This document shows positions 12,420 through 25,050 of a stretch of 64,000 bases of DNA, piece by piece. This DNA comes from Camellia lanceoleosa (Eukaryota; Streptophyta; Magnoliopsida; Ericales; Theaceae): NCBI GenBank assembly GCA_025200525.1, contig CM045762.1:3472001-3536000 (forward strand), given 5' to 3'. Positions within the stretch are counted from its first letter, which is position 1, and each line of letters starts with the position of its first letter. The notes under the pieces were generated by a model that saw nothing but the letters and a program-made list of their open reading frames with translations, did not search any database and had not been told where the DNA came from. The position numbers and the translations under genes are program-made.

Positions 12420-12937
12420 CAGAGGTTTGTTCAAAATTTCTCCAAGATTGTTGTGCCGCCACCCAACTAACACGGAAGAGAGTTGCGTTTGAATGGTCAA
12501 GAGCGAGAGTTTGCCTTCCAAGAGTTGAAAACAAAGTTAACTACAAAGACCGCTTTTAGCCTTACCATCGTGAACTCAAGGGTTTGTAATTTACAAATGA
12601 TGCCTCGCATAAAGGGCTTGGTTGTGTACTTATGCGAGAATGGAAGGGTTATTGCATATGCTTCTCGACAATTAAAACCCCACGAGAAAAATTATCCCAC
12701 ACACGACCTTGAGCCGGGCAAAGAAGTGGTGTTTGCTTTGAAGATATGGCGACACTATCTCTATGGCACAACCTCGTGAAGTCTATACCACCACAAAAGT
12801 CTCAAATATCTTTTCACACAAAAGGAGTTGAATATGCGACAATGAGGTGGTTAGAGTTGCTTAAAGATTATGATCTACAAATTCATTATCATCCCGGTAA
12901 AGCTAATATGGTCATGATGCACTTAGCCGAAAAATAG
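12420..12937 (+). pseudogene. RNase H fragment
   Basis: Contains [11 protein letters not shown], then [22 protein letters not shown] and [11 protein letters not shown], the standard Ty3/gypsy RNase H signature; the next piece (12746-12937) gives LELLKDYDLQIHYHPGKANM. The usual YSDAS catalytic block is replaced by frame-disrupted sequence (LQMMPRIKG). Between the two pieces there is one frame change near 12770. Removes RNA from the RNA-DNA hybrid during reverse transcription. Confidence 0.88.
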
Positions 12938-13079
12938 GGAGATTTGGCGATTTGTTTACGTAAACAAAAGGAGTTAGTAATTGAATTAGACAAACTGAAT
13001 GTGGAGTGTGACCAAGGCAAGAGGCCCCGATGGCAAAGAACAATAGCTCGACCAACCTTACTTGAAGAGATCAAATTAC

Positions 13080-14450
13080 ATCAAAAGGAGGATGACACGT
13101 TGAGGAAGATATGTGACGAAGTTAGAGTCCAAACCAAAACCGGGTTCGGCTTAATCTGATTCGTGCTCAAGTTCCGCAGTGATATGTGTCCCTAATGTGT
13201 TGGAACTTAAACGGAAATTGATGGAAGAAACGCATACCTCGAGATTCTCAATGCATCCAGAAGTACCAAATGTACCGAGAGCTAAAGCAAAACTTTTGGT
13301 GCGGGTATGAAAAGGAGATTATGAATTTGTCTCTAAATGCTTACAATGCCAACAAGTAAAAGCGAGCATCAAAGACCGCCGGTTTGTTGCACCTTTCTTC
13401 CTATTCGAGTGGAAATGGGAACATTTGACAATGGACTTTGTTGTGGGGTTACCGAACTCCCCGAGGCATGAATTCAATATGGGTTATTGTCGATCGGTTA
13501 ACTAAGTCCGCTCATTTCTTACCAAGAAGACTCAATATAACGCAGATAAGCTCGAAGATTTTATATGAATGAAATTGTAAGGCTTCATGGTGTCCTGCTT
13601 TCCATTGTGTCGATAGAGATCCCAAGTTTGTTTCGAGATTCCGCAAAGTTTGCAGGAGGCTATGGAACGGAACTTAAATTCAAAGATGTTTTTCACCCTC
13701 AAACTGACGGTCAATCCGAGAGAACGATACAAACTCTAGAAGATATGCTCCGAATGTGTGTGCTGGATTTTCAAGAAAGTTGGGAAACTCATCTACCGCT
13801 GATTGAATTTGCGTATAATAATAGTTACCATTCGAGTATTCAAATGGCACCTTATGAAGCTCTATATGGAAGACCGTGTCGCTCACCTGTATGCTGGGCG
13901 GAGGTAGGAGATAGGCCTTTGTTAGGGCCAGAGATTGTTCAATTGACTACTGAAAAGGTGAAAATTATTCGAGAATGGTCAAAATCCGCCAAAGCAGTGT
14001 AAGAGTTACGCAGATAATCGGCGAAGGAACTTGGAATTTGATGAGAACAGTCATGTTTTTGTGAAAGTTACCCCAATGAAAGGACACCCAAGATTTGGAA
14101 AGAGGGGTAAACTAACGCCCCAATATGTCAGTCCCTTTCAGATCTTACAGAAAGTTGGGCTAGTAGCCTACCGAGTCGCCCTTCCGCCACACATGAGTCA
14201 GGTTCATAATGTATTTCATGTTTCTATGCTCCAAGAGTATCTTCCAGATCCATCCCATATCATTGATTATCATCAGATTGAGCTAACTGACAAGTTGTCC
14301 TACGAGGAGAAACCGATCCGAATTCTGGACCGTCAGGTAAAGCAGTTACGGAACCGAGAAATTCCAATGGTGAAAGTAGAGTGGCAAGAGCACTACGGAA
14401 CTGAGGCGACTTGGGAAAAAGAAGATGAAATGGAAAATCAATATCCGTGA
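13080..14450 (+). pseudogene. Integrase with C-terminal chromodomain, broken
   Basis: The zinc-binding HHCC region is seen at about 13225-13370 (two His in THTSRFSMH context, Cys pair in KCLQCQQVK). The core appears at 13565-14002 with VRLHGV, FHPQTDGQSERTIQTLEDML, LIEFAYNNSYHSS and YEALYGRPCRSP. The second catalytic Asp should lie in a SDRDP motif but a one-base loss gives SIEIP at 13609-13623. A third piece, 14031-14450, holds the GPF-type core (VTPMKG, FGKRGKL) and a chromodomain at its end (RILDRQVKQLRN..VKVEWQEHYGTEATWE). Chromodomain integrases direct insertion to heterochromatin. Confidence 0.9.
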
Positions 14451-14495
14451 TTCTGTTTATAAGGTAAAAACAAGTTTGGAGGACCAAACTTAATT

Positions 14496-14505
14496 AAGGG
14501 GAGAG
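14496..14505 (+). promoter_or_regulatory. Polypurine tract of the chromovirus
   Basis: AAGGGGAGAG directly before the 3' LTR start (TGTAATACCCC at 14506). Confidence 0.88.
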
Positions 14506-16535
14506 TGTAATACCCCACCCTCGATTCGATTCTGTTATCTTTTCAAGCTTTTGTTCTGTATCTCTGAATATCTGTTATGAAATTTTATATATAAGTGCGG
14601 TAAATTGCATGGAAAGAAGACATAGTGACCCTTATCTGTTGAGTTCAAACATTATCTGTTACACTTGAATTGCTTTCATCTGAAATTGGACACCTTAGAG
14701 ATTTAATTTTCAGAAATTGATTTGATATTTGAAATCTACAAGATTTTTAAGCTTTAATAGGATTTTCTGTGAAATTTTCATTTCGGCATCATAAAGCGAT
14801 TGATTTTCGTCTTTTATGCTCTTATATATATATTGCTATATATCTATGTCTAAGACTTGTGGAACTTGTGATCAAAACGTGGGACTCTAAGAGGGAGAGA
14901 AGAGAGAAACGTGGGTGAGGAATTGGGGGAAATTGTGATTCATCAAGGAAGCTCATCAACTTATTGGATTTGTGTGATTTAATTGAAGGTAATTCAAGTT
15001 CTCTTGTGTAGCCACTTAAGAGTTGGGATATATATATATATATATATATATTTGTGTTTGATTCATGGATGCTCTATATTTGATCTAAGTAGGGTTTCTC
15101 ATTAATTGGGTATTTTGACATCCTGGACATCCATTTTAGAGTGTGTATCATTAATCCATGCATTCATGTTAATATTATGTGATGTGGTTGTTAAACTTGA
15201 AGAACTTGAATATATTCGGAAAATAGGATGGAATTTGTGGAAGTGTTGGCTTGTTGAAGCCTTTAACTTGGTTTAAATTGACATGATTAAGCTTTCATCC
15301 GTGTTGTGGTGTTGTTAAGTGGAAGTATTGCATGAATTTTACCTTTGATAGCTTAAAATTGAGTTTTGATTGTGGAATTTTGGTTTGAAATCGGCCGCCT
15401 GAATATGGGTTGTCGTCCGCTCGAGCGGAGGGCAAGGCCGCGCGAGCGGGGAAATGCACCTCTCGCAGCTTTTTCTCGAAATTACCTGTCCGCCGAAAGC
15501 GATAAATGTACGCTCGAGCGTAAAAACCAACTATTCTGTTTTTTGGTACCTTTGTCCTGCCCGCGCGAGCGGACAAGTTGCGCTCGAGCGGAGGACTATT
15601 TTGCGGAAAGAAAAATGTGATTGTTCCGTTTTTCATGCTTGATTCTTTGGTGCTTATGGATATTTTTCTGGCGAGTTTTGATAGTCATATGGTGACACAT
15701 AACATGACATCTTAAGGATATACAAAGGAAGAATACTAATTTGTCACTACATTGTGTGCGTGACACACTCGTATGAATTAATACGCCACCACAACACTGT
15801 GAGTAATAGTGCATTGCATATACATTTATGTATCTGCTTTCAGAAGATATGATCGTAAACTATGTATTGATCTCGAAATGGAAAGAGGAACCATATTTGT
15901 ATATCTGTCTTGTATATATATCTGCGCCGAAGGCTATCTGCGCCGAAGGCTATCTGTGCCGCAGGCTATCTGCGTGCCATAAGGCTATCTGGCCGAAGGC
16001 CAATCGATAATCGGGCCAACAGGCCAATCTGTTTACTTGGTAATGTACAGCTATGCATTGTGATTTAAATTAATTAAGTACTATTATTCACCGGGCTTGT
16101 CTCATTCGTAATTTTGTCTCGATTCAGAGGAAGTCACTTTGAGAACCGCTTTTAGCGCCGCCTCATGCATTTTGTTTCCGCTTAAGGATAACCAGCACGA
16201 GAGGAACCCTTACATAATAGACCAGTTTTCTTTGTATATGTAATTTTTGGAATCCATGTTGCTGGTCAGGGTTATTGTATCTATTGTTTTGTGTGCCTAA
16301 TATCTGGGCTGGATTTGTAGATGTTTTGTAACCTACTTCTGTGTGCATGTTTACCTTTTGTTAAATCTCGATATGGTCCTGGTTTTTGGTAGTTGCTCAA
16401 TGGATGTGTCTGTTTATTGTCATTTAAAATTTATTGCTTCCGCTCAAGCCCCAAACGCTATTCATCATAGGTCATTCTGTCTGTTTCTAATTAGGTCATG
16501 CCCGAACCTTTTAGGGGCAGGTTAGGGGTGTGACA
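14506..16535 (+). mobile_element. Chromovirus 3' LTR
   Basis: Matches the 5' LTR closely for most of 2.03 kb. Differences concentrate in the CGCTCGAGCG region (15390-15600) and the tandem AAGGCTATCTG block (15920-16020). Confidence 0.9.
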
Positions 16536-19500
16536 CCAAATCCGGCAAATCGTTTTGGAAAACTGATTTTTGTAAAGAAATGCCAAACATGGACTGCTTT
16601 GCCAAATATAGAGTCGCCACCTAAATATTTTATTTTTGGGGAATTTAGGAAACCCTGACTCGTGCCTAAGGCCATGTGTTCGTCATCACCAAAGTTGCCT
16701 CGACTCGGGAACTTGGGTACGATTAGGGAAGGTCAGCTATGAGCACCCCCGCTCGCCCGATCAAAGATCGACCTTTACTAACATGATATTTTGTTTTTGA
16801 AAACACATGTGTTTTTATTCCGATTAATTAGCTAATCTTACTATGTGATGCACACAGCAAACAAGTATAGACTAGATCGTCTAATTTGGAACAAAGCATT
16901 GCATATCCGTTTGTTTGGAAATGTTTTGAAGTTTGCACTCGCAAGTAGGCTAAAACACAGATTTTAATGAATTATCCCAATTCAAGCAATCCAACTTTCA
17001 CCTACAGGCATTCAGGCAGTAAATCAATTAAGCAGTTAGCCTCATGGCAAGCATGCTTTCATGTTAACACCCACATACATGCAAAATGCTAAAGCATAAA
17101 CACTTACAGTGTACTCCGAGCCAAAACAAAGAATGTGTTAGCAATCAATGCATGATCCAAGTCCATGTTAGGATGGCTAATGCATCGCATACAAAATGCC
17201 ACTAGAATAGACTCGGCTAATCTAAGGATGACATGTGAAATACAAAAAACTCGATACACGTATTCAAGTTTGAAATTGAAATACTATGCGATTAGTATGA
17301 TACGCCGAGCTTGGTGCATGCAATACAGATGAATGGATGCACGCATGCATAGCATAAGGTATGCTAAATCAAATATGCCCTAAAACTAGCCATCGTAAGT
17401 GGTTAAATAAAAGGGAGAAAGAGGTGGGGGTTGGAAGACATGCATCACACACACGCACGCTTATTACACAACTACGCCCTCTCGAAGGAGGGACCGAAAG
17501 AATAATACAAATTAATTAACTAACGAGCTAATTAAATATTACACAATACCTAATTAATTAAACTAGGAAAGCAGTAAAGAGGCCTCGGGAAGAGGGATGA
17601 ATGTGTGCACGCTCGGCTCCGCTCGGAAATCCACCACCATACTCATGCTGCCTCTATTTGCACTATTTTGTTCCTCTGAGGATTGCACAAGTCCCAAGGA
17701 TGCTTCAGAACCACTCCCTGAACACTGTGGGATGTCAATGACCAATAGGGATGGTCACCGGTCAAGGGGAAATGGTCATCGATCAAAAGTTAGGCTCTCA
17801 GCCACAAATTTTTAGTCGGTCGGCACTGGAGGTGGTCAGTCGACCATATCTTCCTGCAGAATCCTGTTTTGCTGCAGCAGAGGACAAACAAGGCATGGCA
17901 ATGCATTTTTAAAGCAATGTTTGCACCACCACCCTCCTTATCATATTTAAGACTCAAAGGAGTATGGTTCTCGACCCTCGGACCATCAATCACGCATTTC
18001 AATGCGTGATGGTCCAAGAAGCCAAGTGTGCAACCTCAATATCCAATGAAATGCACACCAAAACATACAAAGGGGCCCCAAGCCTCTATCATGGTTAATC
18101 AAGAGGCAAGGGATGCATGCTCGATGCTATGCAACCTAAACATGCAAGCACCCTAGTCCAAGATGAGCATACAAGTAGTAATGTTAGACAAGGCAACAAT
18201 ATGCAAAGATAAGCATGCAAACAAGCATGTGACTTCATTCAATCATGTAACAACATGTGAGGCAAACACGTAGCAACACGTTAGGCAACCTAAAATCAAA
18301 AGAATGCATGCCAAATGCACTACCGCTTAAACACGCAACAACATGTTAATAGGCGAAGTATGCAACAACATGCAAGGCAAGCATGCAACAACATGCGGGA
18401 ATGATCTTAAACCAAAATGGGCAGCTCTCAAATAAGCCCAAATCAGCGGCCAATGTGCTAAGGGATAGGGGACAAATGCACATACAAACATGCATGGTAA
18501 TTGGCCTAGCACTTAAGCATCAAAGGGGCAACTTTTAAGCACACTTAAAAGGGGTGGAAAGCAAGCAAATGTGACAACATTACATGCTCGGAAGTGATAT
18601 TATGAGTGATGCCAGATCACATGAATAAACCAAGCATGCATGATTAAGGCTCAAGGCTTGAAACTAGGCAAGGGACTTGAACCAAAGCTTTACAAAACAA
18701 AGAGCATATGGCAAGTATAACCCAAAGCAGTCCTAAATCATGGCAAAGTAAGCCTAAAACATGCAATAACCAAAGCTAAAACAAGCTAAAACAAAGGGGC
18801 AAGGCATGAGGCATACAAGCCATAAAAGAGGCATTACACTACACCTAATACAACCAAACATGGCATGATTTAGGCAACCAAAATCAGAGGTATGATATGT
18901 CAAAATGAGCCCAAAAACCCACTTAGATGTCATCCCAAATACCCCAAGCATGTTGGCATACGCAATGTCACATTCACAAGGCATAAAGCACAAACCCTTT
19001 AAAGCATTAAAGGAGCGATAAGTGCAAGTATTCAAGCATGCTATATGGACTGAAATAACATTATAAGTGATGCCAAACCACTGAAATAGCCCAAGTAAAG
19101 CATGCTCATGACTCACACACTCAAAGCCAACAAGCTAGATTACATGGTAGCTATACAAAACAATGCAAGCATGACCAAATCAACACCAAATAGAGCTTAG
19201 GCATGTCACAATATGGCTAAAAGCTTCAAGGAGTAAGGCCAAAACATGCAAGCATAGTGGTCCAAATGCTAGGTATATGTTAAGGCAAATTATGGGATTA
19301 CAAGACAAGTATACAAAGCATGCATGGTGTGTCTAAACCAAGTCAAAATAGTGCTATATCATGGCAAAACAAAGCCTAATACATACTGAAATGAAGCTAA
19401 AACAAGCTAGGCATACAAGCCATTTACATAGCCATTTATTCAAGCATTCAAGATAACAAAGAGAGGGGATGACCCTCTCCTATTTAGGACCGCAAAACTA

Positions 19501-19544
19501 CCTCTCCACCACTGAAAATCCTCTGGATTTCAGTGGTGAAGAGG
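19501..19544 (-). other. Conserved hairpin, LTR-1
   Basis: About 20-base arms around a four-base loop, in the same relative place as in the other LTRs; core CCACCACTGAAAATC pairs with GGATTTCAGTGGTG. Confidence 0.75.
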
Positions 19545-20019
19545 TCATGCAAAGCAAAGAACAAAGGCCAAAATGAATGGCTTTATACAAGGCCTAACAA
19601 GGCCTTGGAGGGGGGAAACAACCCCAAACCTCAAAGTGACCTTAAACAAAGATCAAAAGCAAGTAAAAATAGAAATTTTTTTAGTTTATAGTCAAGCTTA
19701 AAACAATAAGTAAGAAGGGCTAAAATACTAAGCCAAAATGGGATAACTAAAGCAAAGAACTTACCCTTGAAGAGCCTCTTCAAGAACAAAGAGCCAGCAG
19801 GCTTCTCTGATCAAAATCAACTCAAGAACCCTAAAAACAACCCTCTGGTGCCTCAATAACCCAAGGGTGGTGTAATGCTAGGTGTTCAAGTGCAAAAGTA
19901 AGACAAAACTCACTTTTGATGCACAAAAAGAGATCAAACAAGGGAATATAGATATAAAGGCTATATCTCACTCTCAAACCCTAATTCTCTAAACCTGGAG
20001 GAGGGAGGAGGAGCTCCCT

Positions 20020-20098
20020 CTATATAGAGGTTCAAAATGCAAAGCTTTCTAAACAAGCTAAGCAAGAGGCAAATCCCTCCATACACGTGTATGGAGGG
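20020..20098 (-). promoter_or_regulatory. LTR-1 core promoter: TATA and CACGTG palindrome
   Basis: TATATAG on the minus strand at 20020-20026 and a perfect 24-bp palindrome at 20075-20098, 48 bases apart. Confidence 0.75.
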
Positions 20099-20497
20099 GG
20101 TCAATTGTGTACAGCAGCCATAAAATATCTGCCAAAAGCTTATGGAAAGGGGTCGACCAGCAGAAATGGCCGATTGACCAACAAAAGGGGCCGGTCAACC
20201 AAATATAGTGTCGACCGGCCAATACTCTTGGCCGATGGGAACAAAACAGGGCCGGTGGCTTCAAGCCTTGGCCGGTGGGTTGGGGGGATGGCTAACAAGC
20301 CTCCCTCTTCCCTCCAAAGCATAAACACAAGTGTTTGGTCCACAACCAAGTACAAAACAGTCAAGTTGAGAGATCTTGAGGTAAGGCGCGCGGCCGAGAC
20401 CTCCGAGAACTCAAAACGAACACGAACATGGATGATCACCGAGTGTTCAAACAGTGATGTCCAAGTCTTGAGGATGGTCAAAAATGAGGTGTCTACA

Positions 20498-20512
20498 GTT
20501 GCCCCTCTTTGA
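20498..20512 (-). promoter_or_regulatory. Polypurine tract of the Tat-like element
   Basis: GTTGCCCCTCTTTGA on the plus strand, that is TCAAAGAGGGGCAAC on the element strand, abutting the LTR start TGTAGACAC. This fixes the 3' LTR and the minus orientation. Confidence 0.9.
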
Positions 20513-21290
20513 CAGAAGTTGAAAGTCATAACAATGACAGGAGTGAGTGTCAAAGCCTAGAGACGACCCATTTTTGACAAGGCTGAAGACTTAGACAAAG
20601 CATACAAGCTAGCAAGATATGTGCCCGTAGGCCGGGGTAAGATGCAAAGAACATGCATGATGCCAAACATAACTTACGATCATGTAAAGAGAGCTGTAAC
20701 GAAGCAAATACATACAATAAATGCAACAGTTTAAGCAGGCAGATACAAATCTAACTACATTGCATGCAGAAAGGATGTAAGAGAATTATACAATTCTTGC
20801 TACGTCTCACACGGAGAATACAATACCTGTCCGGTTCGTCTGGTCGCGCCAGCTTCAAATGAACCGTACACTCTAAAAGCACATAGCAGAAAATGAGGGC
20901 CAATACACCTCTATGTTGGGGTAGGGTTTCCCTGTCCTATTTTGTCAGGAGCTAGGGTTTCACTACGCACACGGCGGTTTCAAACAACCTAACATTGGGT
21001 AAGAAACCTGTCCTAGTTTGGAATGGTCACTATGGATTTCGATATGCACTAGGTCGAATGGTCAAAAAGGGTGCCCCGGTAAAACCGGGGTTTGTGTTCC
21101 CATGCTGTCAGAGCCCATAACCGGTCAGCCTTATGGTCATGCCTTGACAAGACAAGCCTCCGGCAAACCGTTCGGGAATGGCAGATGGCAAACACGGTGT
21201 CCTAGGCGCACCAATGCACATGCAATGCAAAGAAACACATAAGCGTAGTCAAAACAGGATATCACGCGTTCGAGTCAAACTCTCTAAAAT

Positions 21291-21307
21291 CCCCAACAGA
21301 GTCGCCA
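21291..21307 (-). promoter_or_regulatory. Primer binding site beside LTR-2
   Basis: TGGCGACTCTGTTGGGG on the minus strand, the Tat/Ogre type reported as complementary to an arginine tRNA, separated from the LTR by GTTTC. Confidence 0.8.
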
Positions 21308-24035
21308 GAAACTGTAACGGCGCCCGTGGGCCTCTATGCTACAGTTCGGACTCCCTTTTTGTGTTGCGGTTCTAAATCTGAACCAAAGAGTCCAAATCCG
21401 GCAAATCGTTTTGAAGAAAAACAGATTTTTGAAAAAGTAGTGCCAAACATGGACTGCTTTGCCAGATACAGAGTCGCCACCTAAATATTTTTTAAAATGG
21501 GAAATTTAGGAAACCCTGACTCGGTGCCGAAGGCCACGTGTCCGTCATCACCAAAGTGGTCTTGGCTCGGGAGCTTAGGTACGATCGGGGAAGGTCAGCT
21601 ATGAGCACCCCCTTTCACCCGGTCCGAAGACCGGTTTCTACTAACCGTGATATCCTTTTTTGAAAACATTATATGTTCTTATTCCAATTATTAGCCTAGA
21701 ATTACTATGTTATGCGCACAACAAACAAGTATAGACTAGATTGCCTAATTTGGAAATAAACATTGCATATCCGTTCGTTTTGAAAATGCTTTGGATTTGC
21801 TACTCGCAAGTAGGCTAAAACACGGATTTCAATGAGTTTTCCCAACTCAAGCAATCCAACCTCCACCCACAGGCATTCAAACAGTTTATTTCACATAAGC
21901 ATTTAGCTGCATGGTACGCATACTGTCATGGCAACATTCACACGCATGTGGTATGCTAAAGCGTAAATACTTACATCGTACTCCGTGCCAAAACAAGAAA
22001 TTAGTTAGCAAACATGCATGACCTAGTTCATGTTAAGTGGCTAATACAACACATGCAAGATGCAACTTAGAGTAGGCTCGGCTAACCCTAAAATGGCATG
22101 TGAAATGCAATCATTTGATACACGTATTCAAGTTGGAATTTAGAATACAATGCAGTTTGTATGATGTACCGAGCCCGGTGCATGTCAACAAATGTATGGA
22201 TGCACGCATGCATGGCATAAGGTATGCTAAAATAAACGTGCCCTAATCTACCATCATAAGCAGGTAAATAAAAGGGAAGAAAGAAGTGGGGGTTGGAAGA
22301 CATGCACACACCCACACACACTTATTACAGATATGCCCTCGCTCGGAGGGATCGAAAGAATAATACAAATTAATTAACTACGCAAGCTAATTAAATATTA
22401 CAAATTAATTAAATTAACAAAATAATTAATCTAAGAAGAAAAAAAAAAGTAAACCGCCTCAGGGCGAGGGCCCAATGCATGCACACTCGGATTCCGCTCA
22501 GAATTGCACTGCCATGCCTAGCTTGCCTCTGTTTTCCCTGCTTTGTTCCTCTGAAATCTGCCAAAGTCTCAAGGATGCCTCTCTGGACACTGGAGAGTCC
22601 CACCGGCTGGAGGAAATGACCACCGGCACTAGGATGTAGCCATCAGCACAAAATATATCCATTGGCCATCAATTGACTGCCGGTCGGCACTAAATACTGC
22701 AGCGCAATTGAATGTTCGCAGAACACGCAACTCACAGTTAGAGGGCAAAAACTTGCATGGCAGCTCAATTCAAACAATGTATGCACCAATCATGCCCCTT
22801 ATCATATTTGTGACTCAAAGGGACATGTGCCTCGATTCTCGGGCCACTAATCACGCATTCCCATGCATGATGGCCCAAGGAACCAAGTGTGCACTTTCAA
22901 TCTCAAATGCATGCAAACCAAACAAACCAAACAAACCAAAATCCCAATCCCCATCACCAAATCAAGGGACAAAGAATGCATGTTGATGCAATGTGACCTA
23001 ACCATGTTAGCTATCATGCAATATGAACATTGCCATGTACCTATGCAAAGCATACAAGCCAACATGAGGTAAATATGCAAGCAAGTAAATGATGGCCTTA
23101 AACATGATCTAGGCACCCAAAATAAGCCCAAAATCAGTGGCCAAAATGCTAAGTATGAGAGCTACCACACACACACACATGCATATGTTAAGGTATCAAC
23201 TTAAGCATAAACAAGCAATTCTCGAGCGCACTCAAAAGAGGCTAAGTGTGGACAACTAACATGCATTGTAAAGCTCTTAAATCATGCTAAACATGGTGCC
23301 CAAACCAAGCAACGAAGCAAGCTAAACATGCAATTAAGGTCCAAGCACTTAAGGCGAGCCAAAGGGCTTAAATCAAGGTCAAACCCACCAAGCCTCACAA
23401 GGCCAAGGGGACTCAAAATGGGTCAAAGACAGACCTAAACAGTACTCAAGGAACACCTAGATGGCATCTAAATGGTCCAAGTATAAAGGCACATACAAAG
23501 GCCAAAACATGAGGCATACAACATGCGCTTTTAAAGCAATAAAGAGGCAACTTAGGCAAGCATACAAGCACACCGAAGGGACTGAAATGACATGCCAAAT
23601 GGTTCCAAACCATCAAAATGAGGTAAGCAACACATGTTACATATGCATACTCAAAGGCTAGCAAGCCTAAAACACAAAGGGGCTATATAATGCATGCCAA
23701 GATCAACCCAAATGACTATGGACAGAGCTAAAACATGTCAAAATAAGCACAAAACATTCATAAGTCTAAGCCTAAAGCATGCTCAAACTAGGGCTAACAA
23801 CCTAAGGCATGTTAAGGCAATACAAGGCATTACATGGCAACTATGCTAAGCACGCATAAGGGACCAAAACCAACACATAGCAATGTTAAATCATGATATC
23901 CTAAGCATGAATAACAGTCCATACATGCTCAACACATACTCAAACACAATGCTCCCTCAAGAGGCAAAACTTGCCCTTTTCAAGGACAACAAGGAGAGGG
24001 GGTGACCCCCTCCTTCTTAGGACTTTAAGGCATCA

Positions 24036-24075
24036 TCTTCACCACTGAAATCCCTCAAGATTTCAGTGGTGAAGA
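24036..24075 (-). other. Conserved hairpin, LTR-2
   Basis: Seventeen paired bases without mismatch (TCTTCACCACTGAAATC with its complement) around a six-base loop. Confidence 0.8.
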
Positions 24076-24572
24076 GACCCAAGCACCAAAATCCCGGAGC
24101 TCTCACAAAATAGCACAAAATGAGCCCTTTTCAAGGCTTAAGGGTGGTCAAACCTCCCCAAACCACAAAGTACCCTTAATAAACTATCAAGAGGACTAAA
24201 AAATAGAACTTTTTTGTATTGAACACCAAGCACAAAAACAGTTCAAAGATAGGTAAAAAAAGAGTGCAAGAATGGGGTAAATAAAGCAAGTTTCTCACCC
24301 TTGTTGACCTTCTTCACAAATGTTGACTTTGTTGCTTCCTTGAGCTCCAAACCAGTCAAGAACAGCAAGAATAACCTCTTGGGACCTCAGTAGCCAAGGG
24401 AAGGTGAAATACTATGTGCTTGTGTGCAATAATGAGACACAAACACACACAAGGGCAAGAGAAGAAGAGGTATAGATATAGGTTAGATACACCAAAGCAA
24501 ACCCTAAAAACCAAAGCTCTTCCTTCTTCTCTCCAATCTTTCTCACCCTAAAGCAAATGAGACAAGGCCTCC

Positions 24573-24651
24573 TCTTATAGAGGAGGCAATCTTGTAAGCT
24601 TAGTCACTAAGCAAAACAAGAGAGGCATCCCTCCATACACGTGTATGGAGG
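24573..24651 (-). promoter_or_regulatory. LTR-2 core promoter: TATA and CACGTG palindrome
   Basis: TATAAGA at 24573-24579 and a perfect 22-bp palindrome at 24630-24651, 50 bases apart. Confidence 0.75.
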
Positions 24652-25050
24652 AGAAGCCAATGCCATACAGCTGCCTCAAAATATCTCATAAAGCAACTGC
24701 ACAGTAGTCGGCAGGGCAAAATTGTCATTTTGACAAAATTGACTACCGACCGGCACAAAAGAGTGCCGACCGGCACAATATAGTGCCGATGGCAACACCA
24801 AACAGCCGGTGGTCTCCAGCCACTGCCGGTGGTGTGTGGGGATGGCTCACAAGGCATTCCCTACCCCTCCAAGGCAAAGCACAAGTGTTTGGTGCAAACC
24901 AGACACAAAACGGTCAAGTTCGGAGGTCCTGAGGCAAGGCGCGTAGCCGAGAACTCCGAGAGCTCCAAACGAACACGAACATGGATAATCACCGAGTGTT
25001 CAAATAGTGACGTCCAAGTCTTGAGGACGGTCAAAAATGGGGTGTCTACA

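Larger units (their letters stand above)
7818..16535 (+). mobile_element. Chromovirus-type Ty3/gypsy element, degenerate, 8.7 kb
   Basis: 5' LTR 7818-9879, PBS 9882-9894, gag-pol 10069-14450, PPT 14496-14505, 3' LTR 14506-16535. Flanking 5-mers are CCAAG (7813-7817) and CCAAA (16536-16540), one mismatch. Domain order gag, protease, RT, RNase H, integrase, chromodomain places it among plant chromoviruses of the Tekay/Del kind. Many frameshifts break the polyprotein. It is inserted in the left LTR of the Tat-like element and is therefore younger than it. Confidence 0.92.
16536..20497 (-). mobile_element. Tat LTR-1, main part (3' LTR of the element)
   Basis: Resumes at the chromovirus insertion and ends GTGTCTACA at 20497, next to the PPT. 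Contains AT-rich TTAATTAA repeats (17510-17565), the first CCGGC/GGTCGG cluster (17700-17840), CATGC-rich sequence (18100-19440), the hairpin (19501-19544), a donor-like site (minus strand, 19763-19764), a telo-box (19976-19984), TATA (20020-20026) and the palindrome (20075-20098). No coding content; short open frames are chance. Confidence 0.92.
20498..21312 (-). mobile_element. Short internal segment with PPT, leader and second PBS
   Basis: Only 815 bases separate LTR-1 from LTR-2. The left part (20513-20865) is non-coding. The right part (20866-21312) is homologous over about 450 bases to the leader beside LTR-3 (42966-43418), sharing GGGGTAGGGTTTCCCTGTCC and many other blocks. A PBS (minus strand TGGCGACTCTGTTGGGG, 21291-21307) lies five bases from LTR-2. 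No coding sequence. Confidence 0.85.
21313..25050 (-). mobile_element. Tat LTR-2, different subfamily, inside the element
   Basis: Plus-strand ends are TGTAACGGCGCC and GGTGTCTACA. Its PBS side faces the short segment at left; the right end abuts the tandem array with no PPT. It resembles solo LTR-B (30126-33879), not LTR-1 or LTR-3. Contains the PBS-like motif (21469-21479), TTAATTAA repeats (22369-22425), CATGC-rich sequence (22850-23960), hairpin (24036-24075), donor-like site (24297-24298), telo-box (24499-24507), TATA (24573-24579) and palindrome (24630-24651). No coding content. Confidence 0.88.

Noticed and set aside
21313..25050. LTR-2 as an ordinary solo LTR insertion.
   Set aside because: Its left side is a PBS and leader, not a target duplication, so it is attached to internal sequence.
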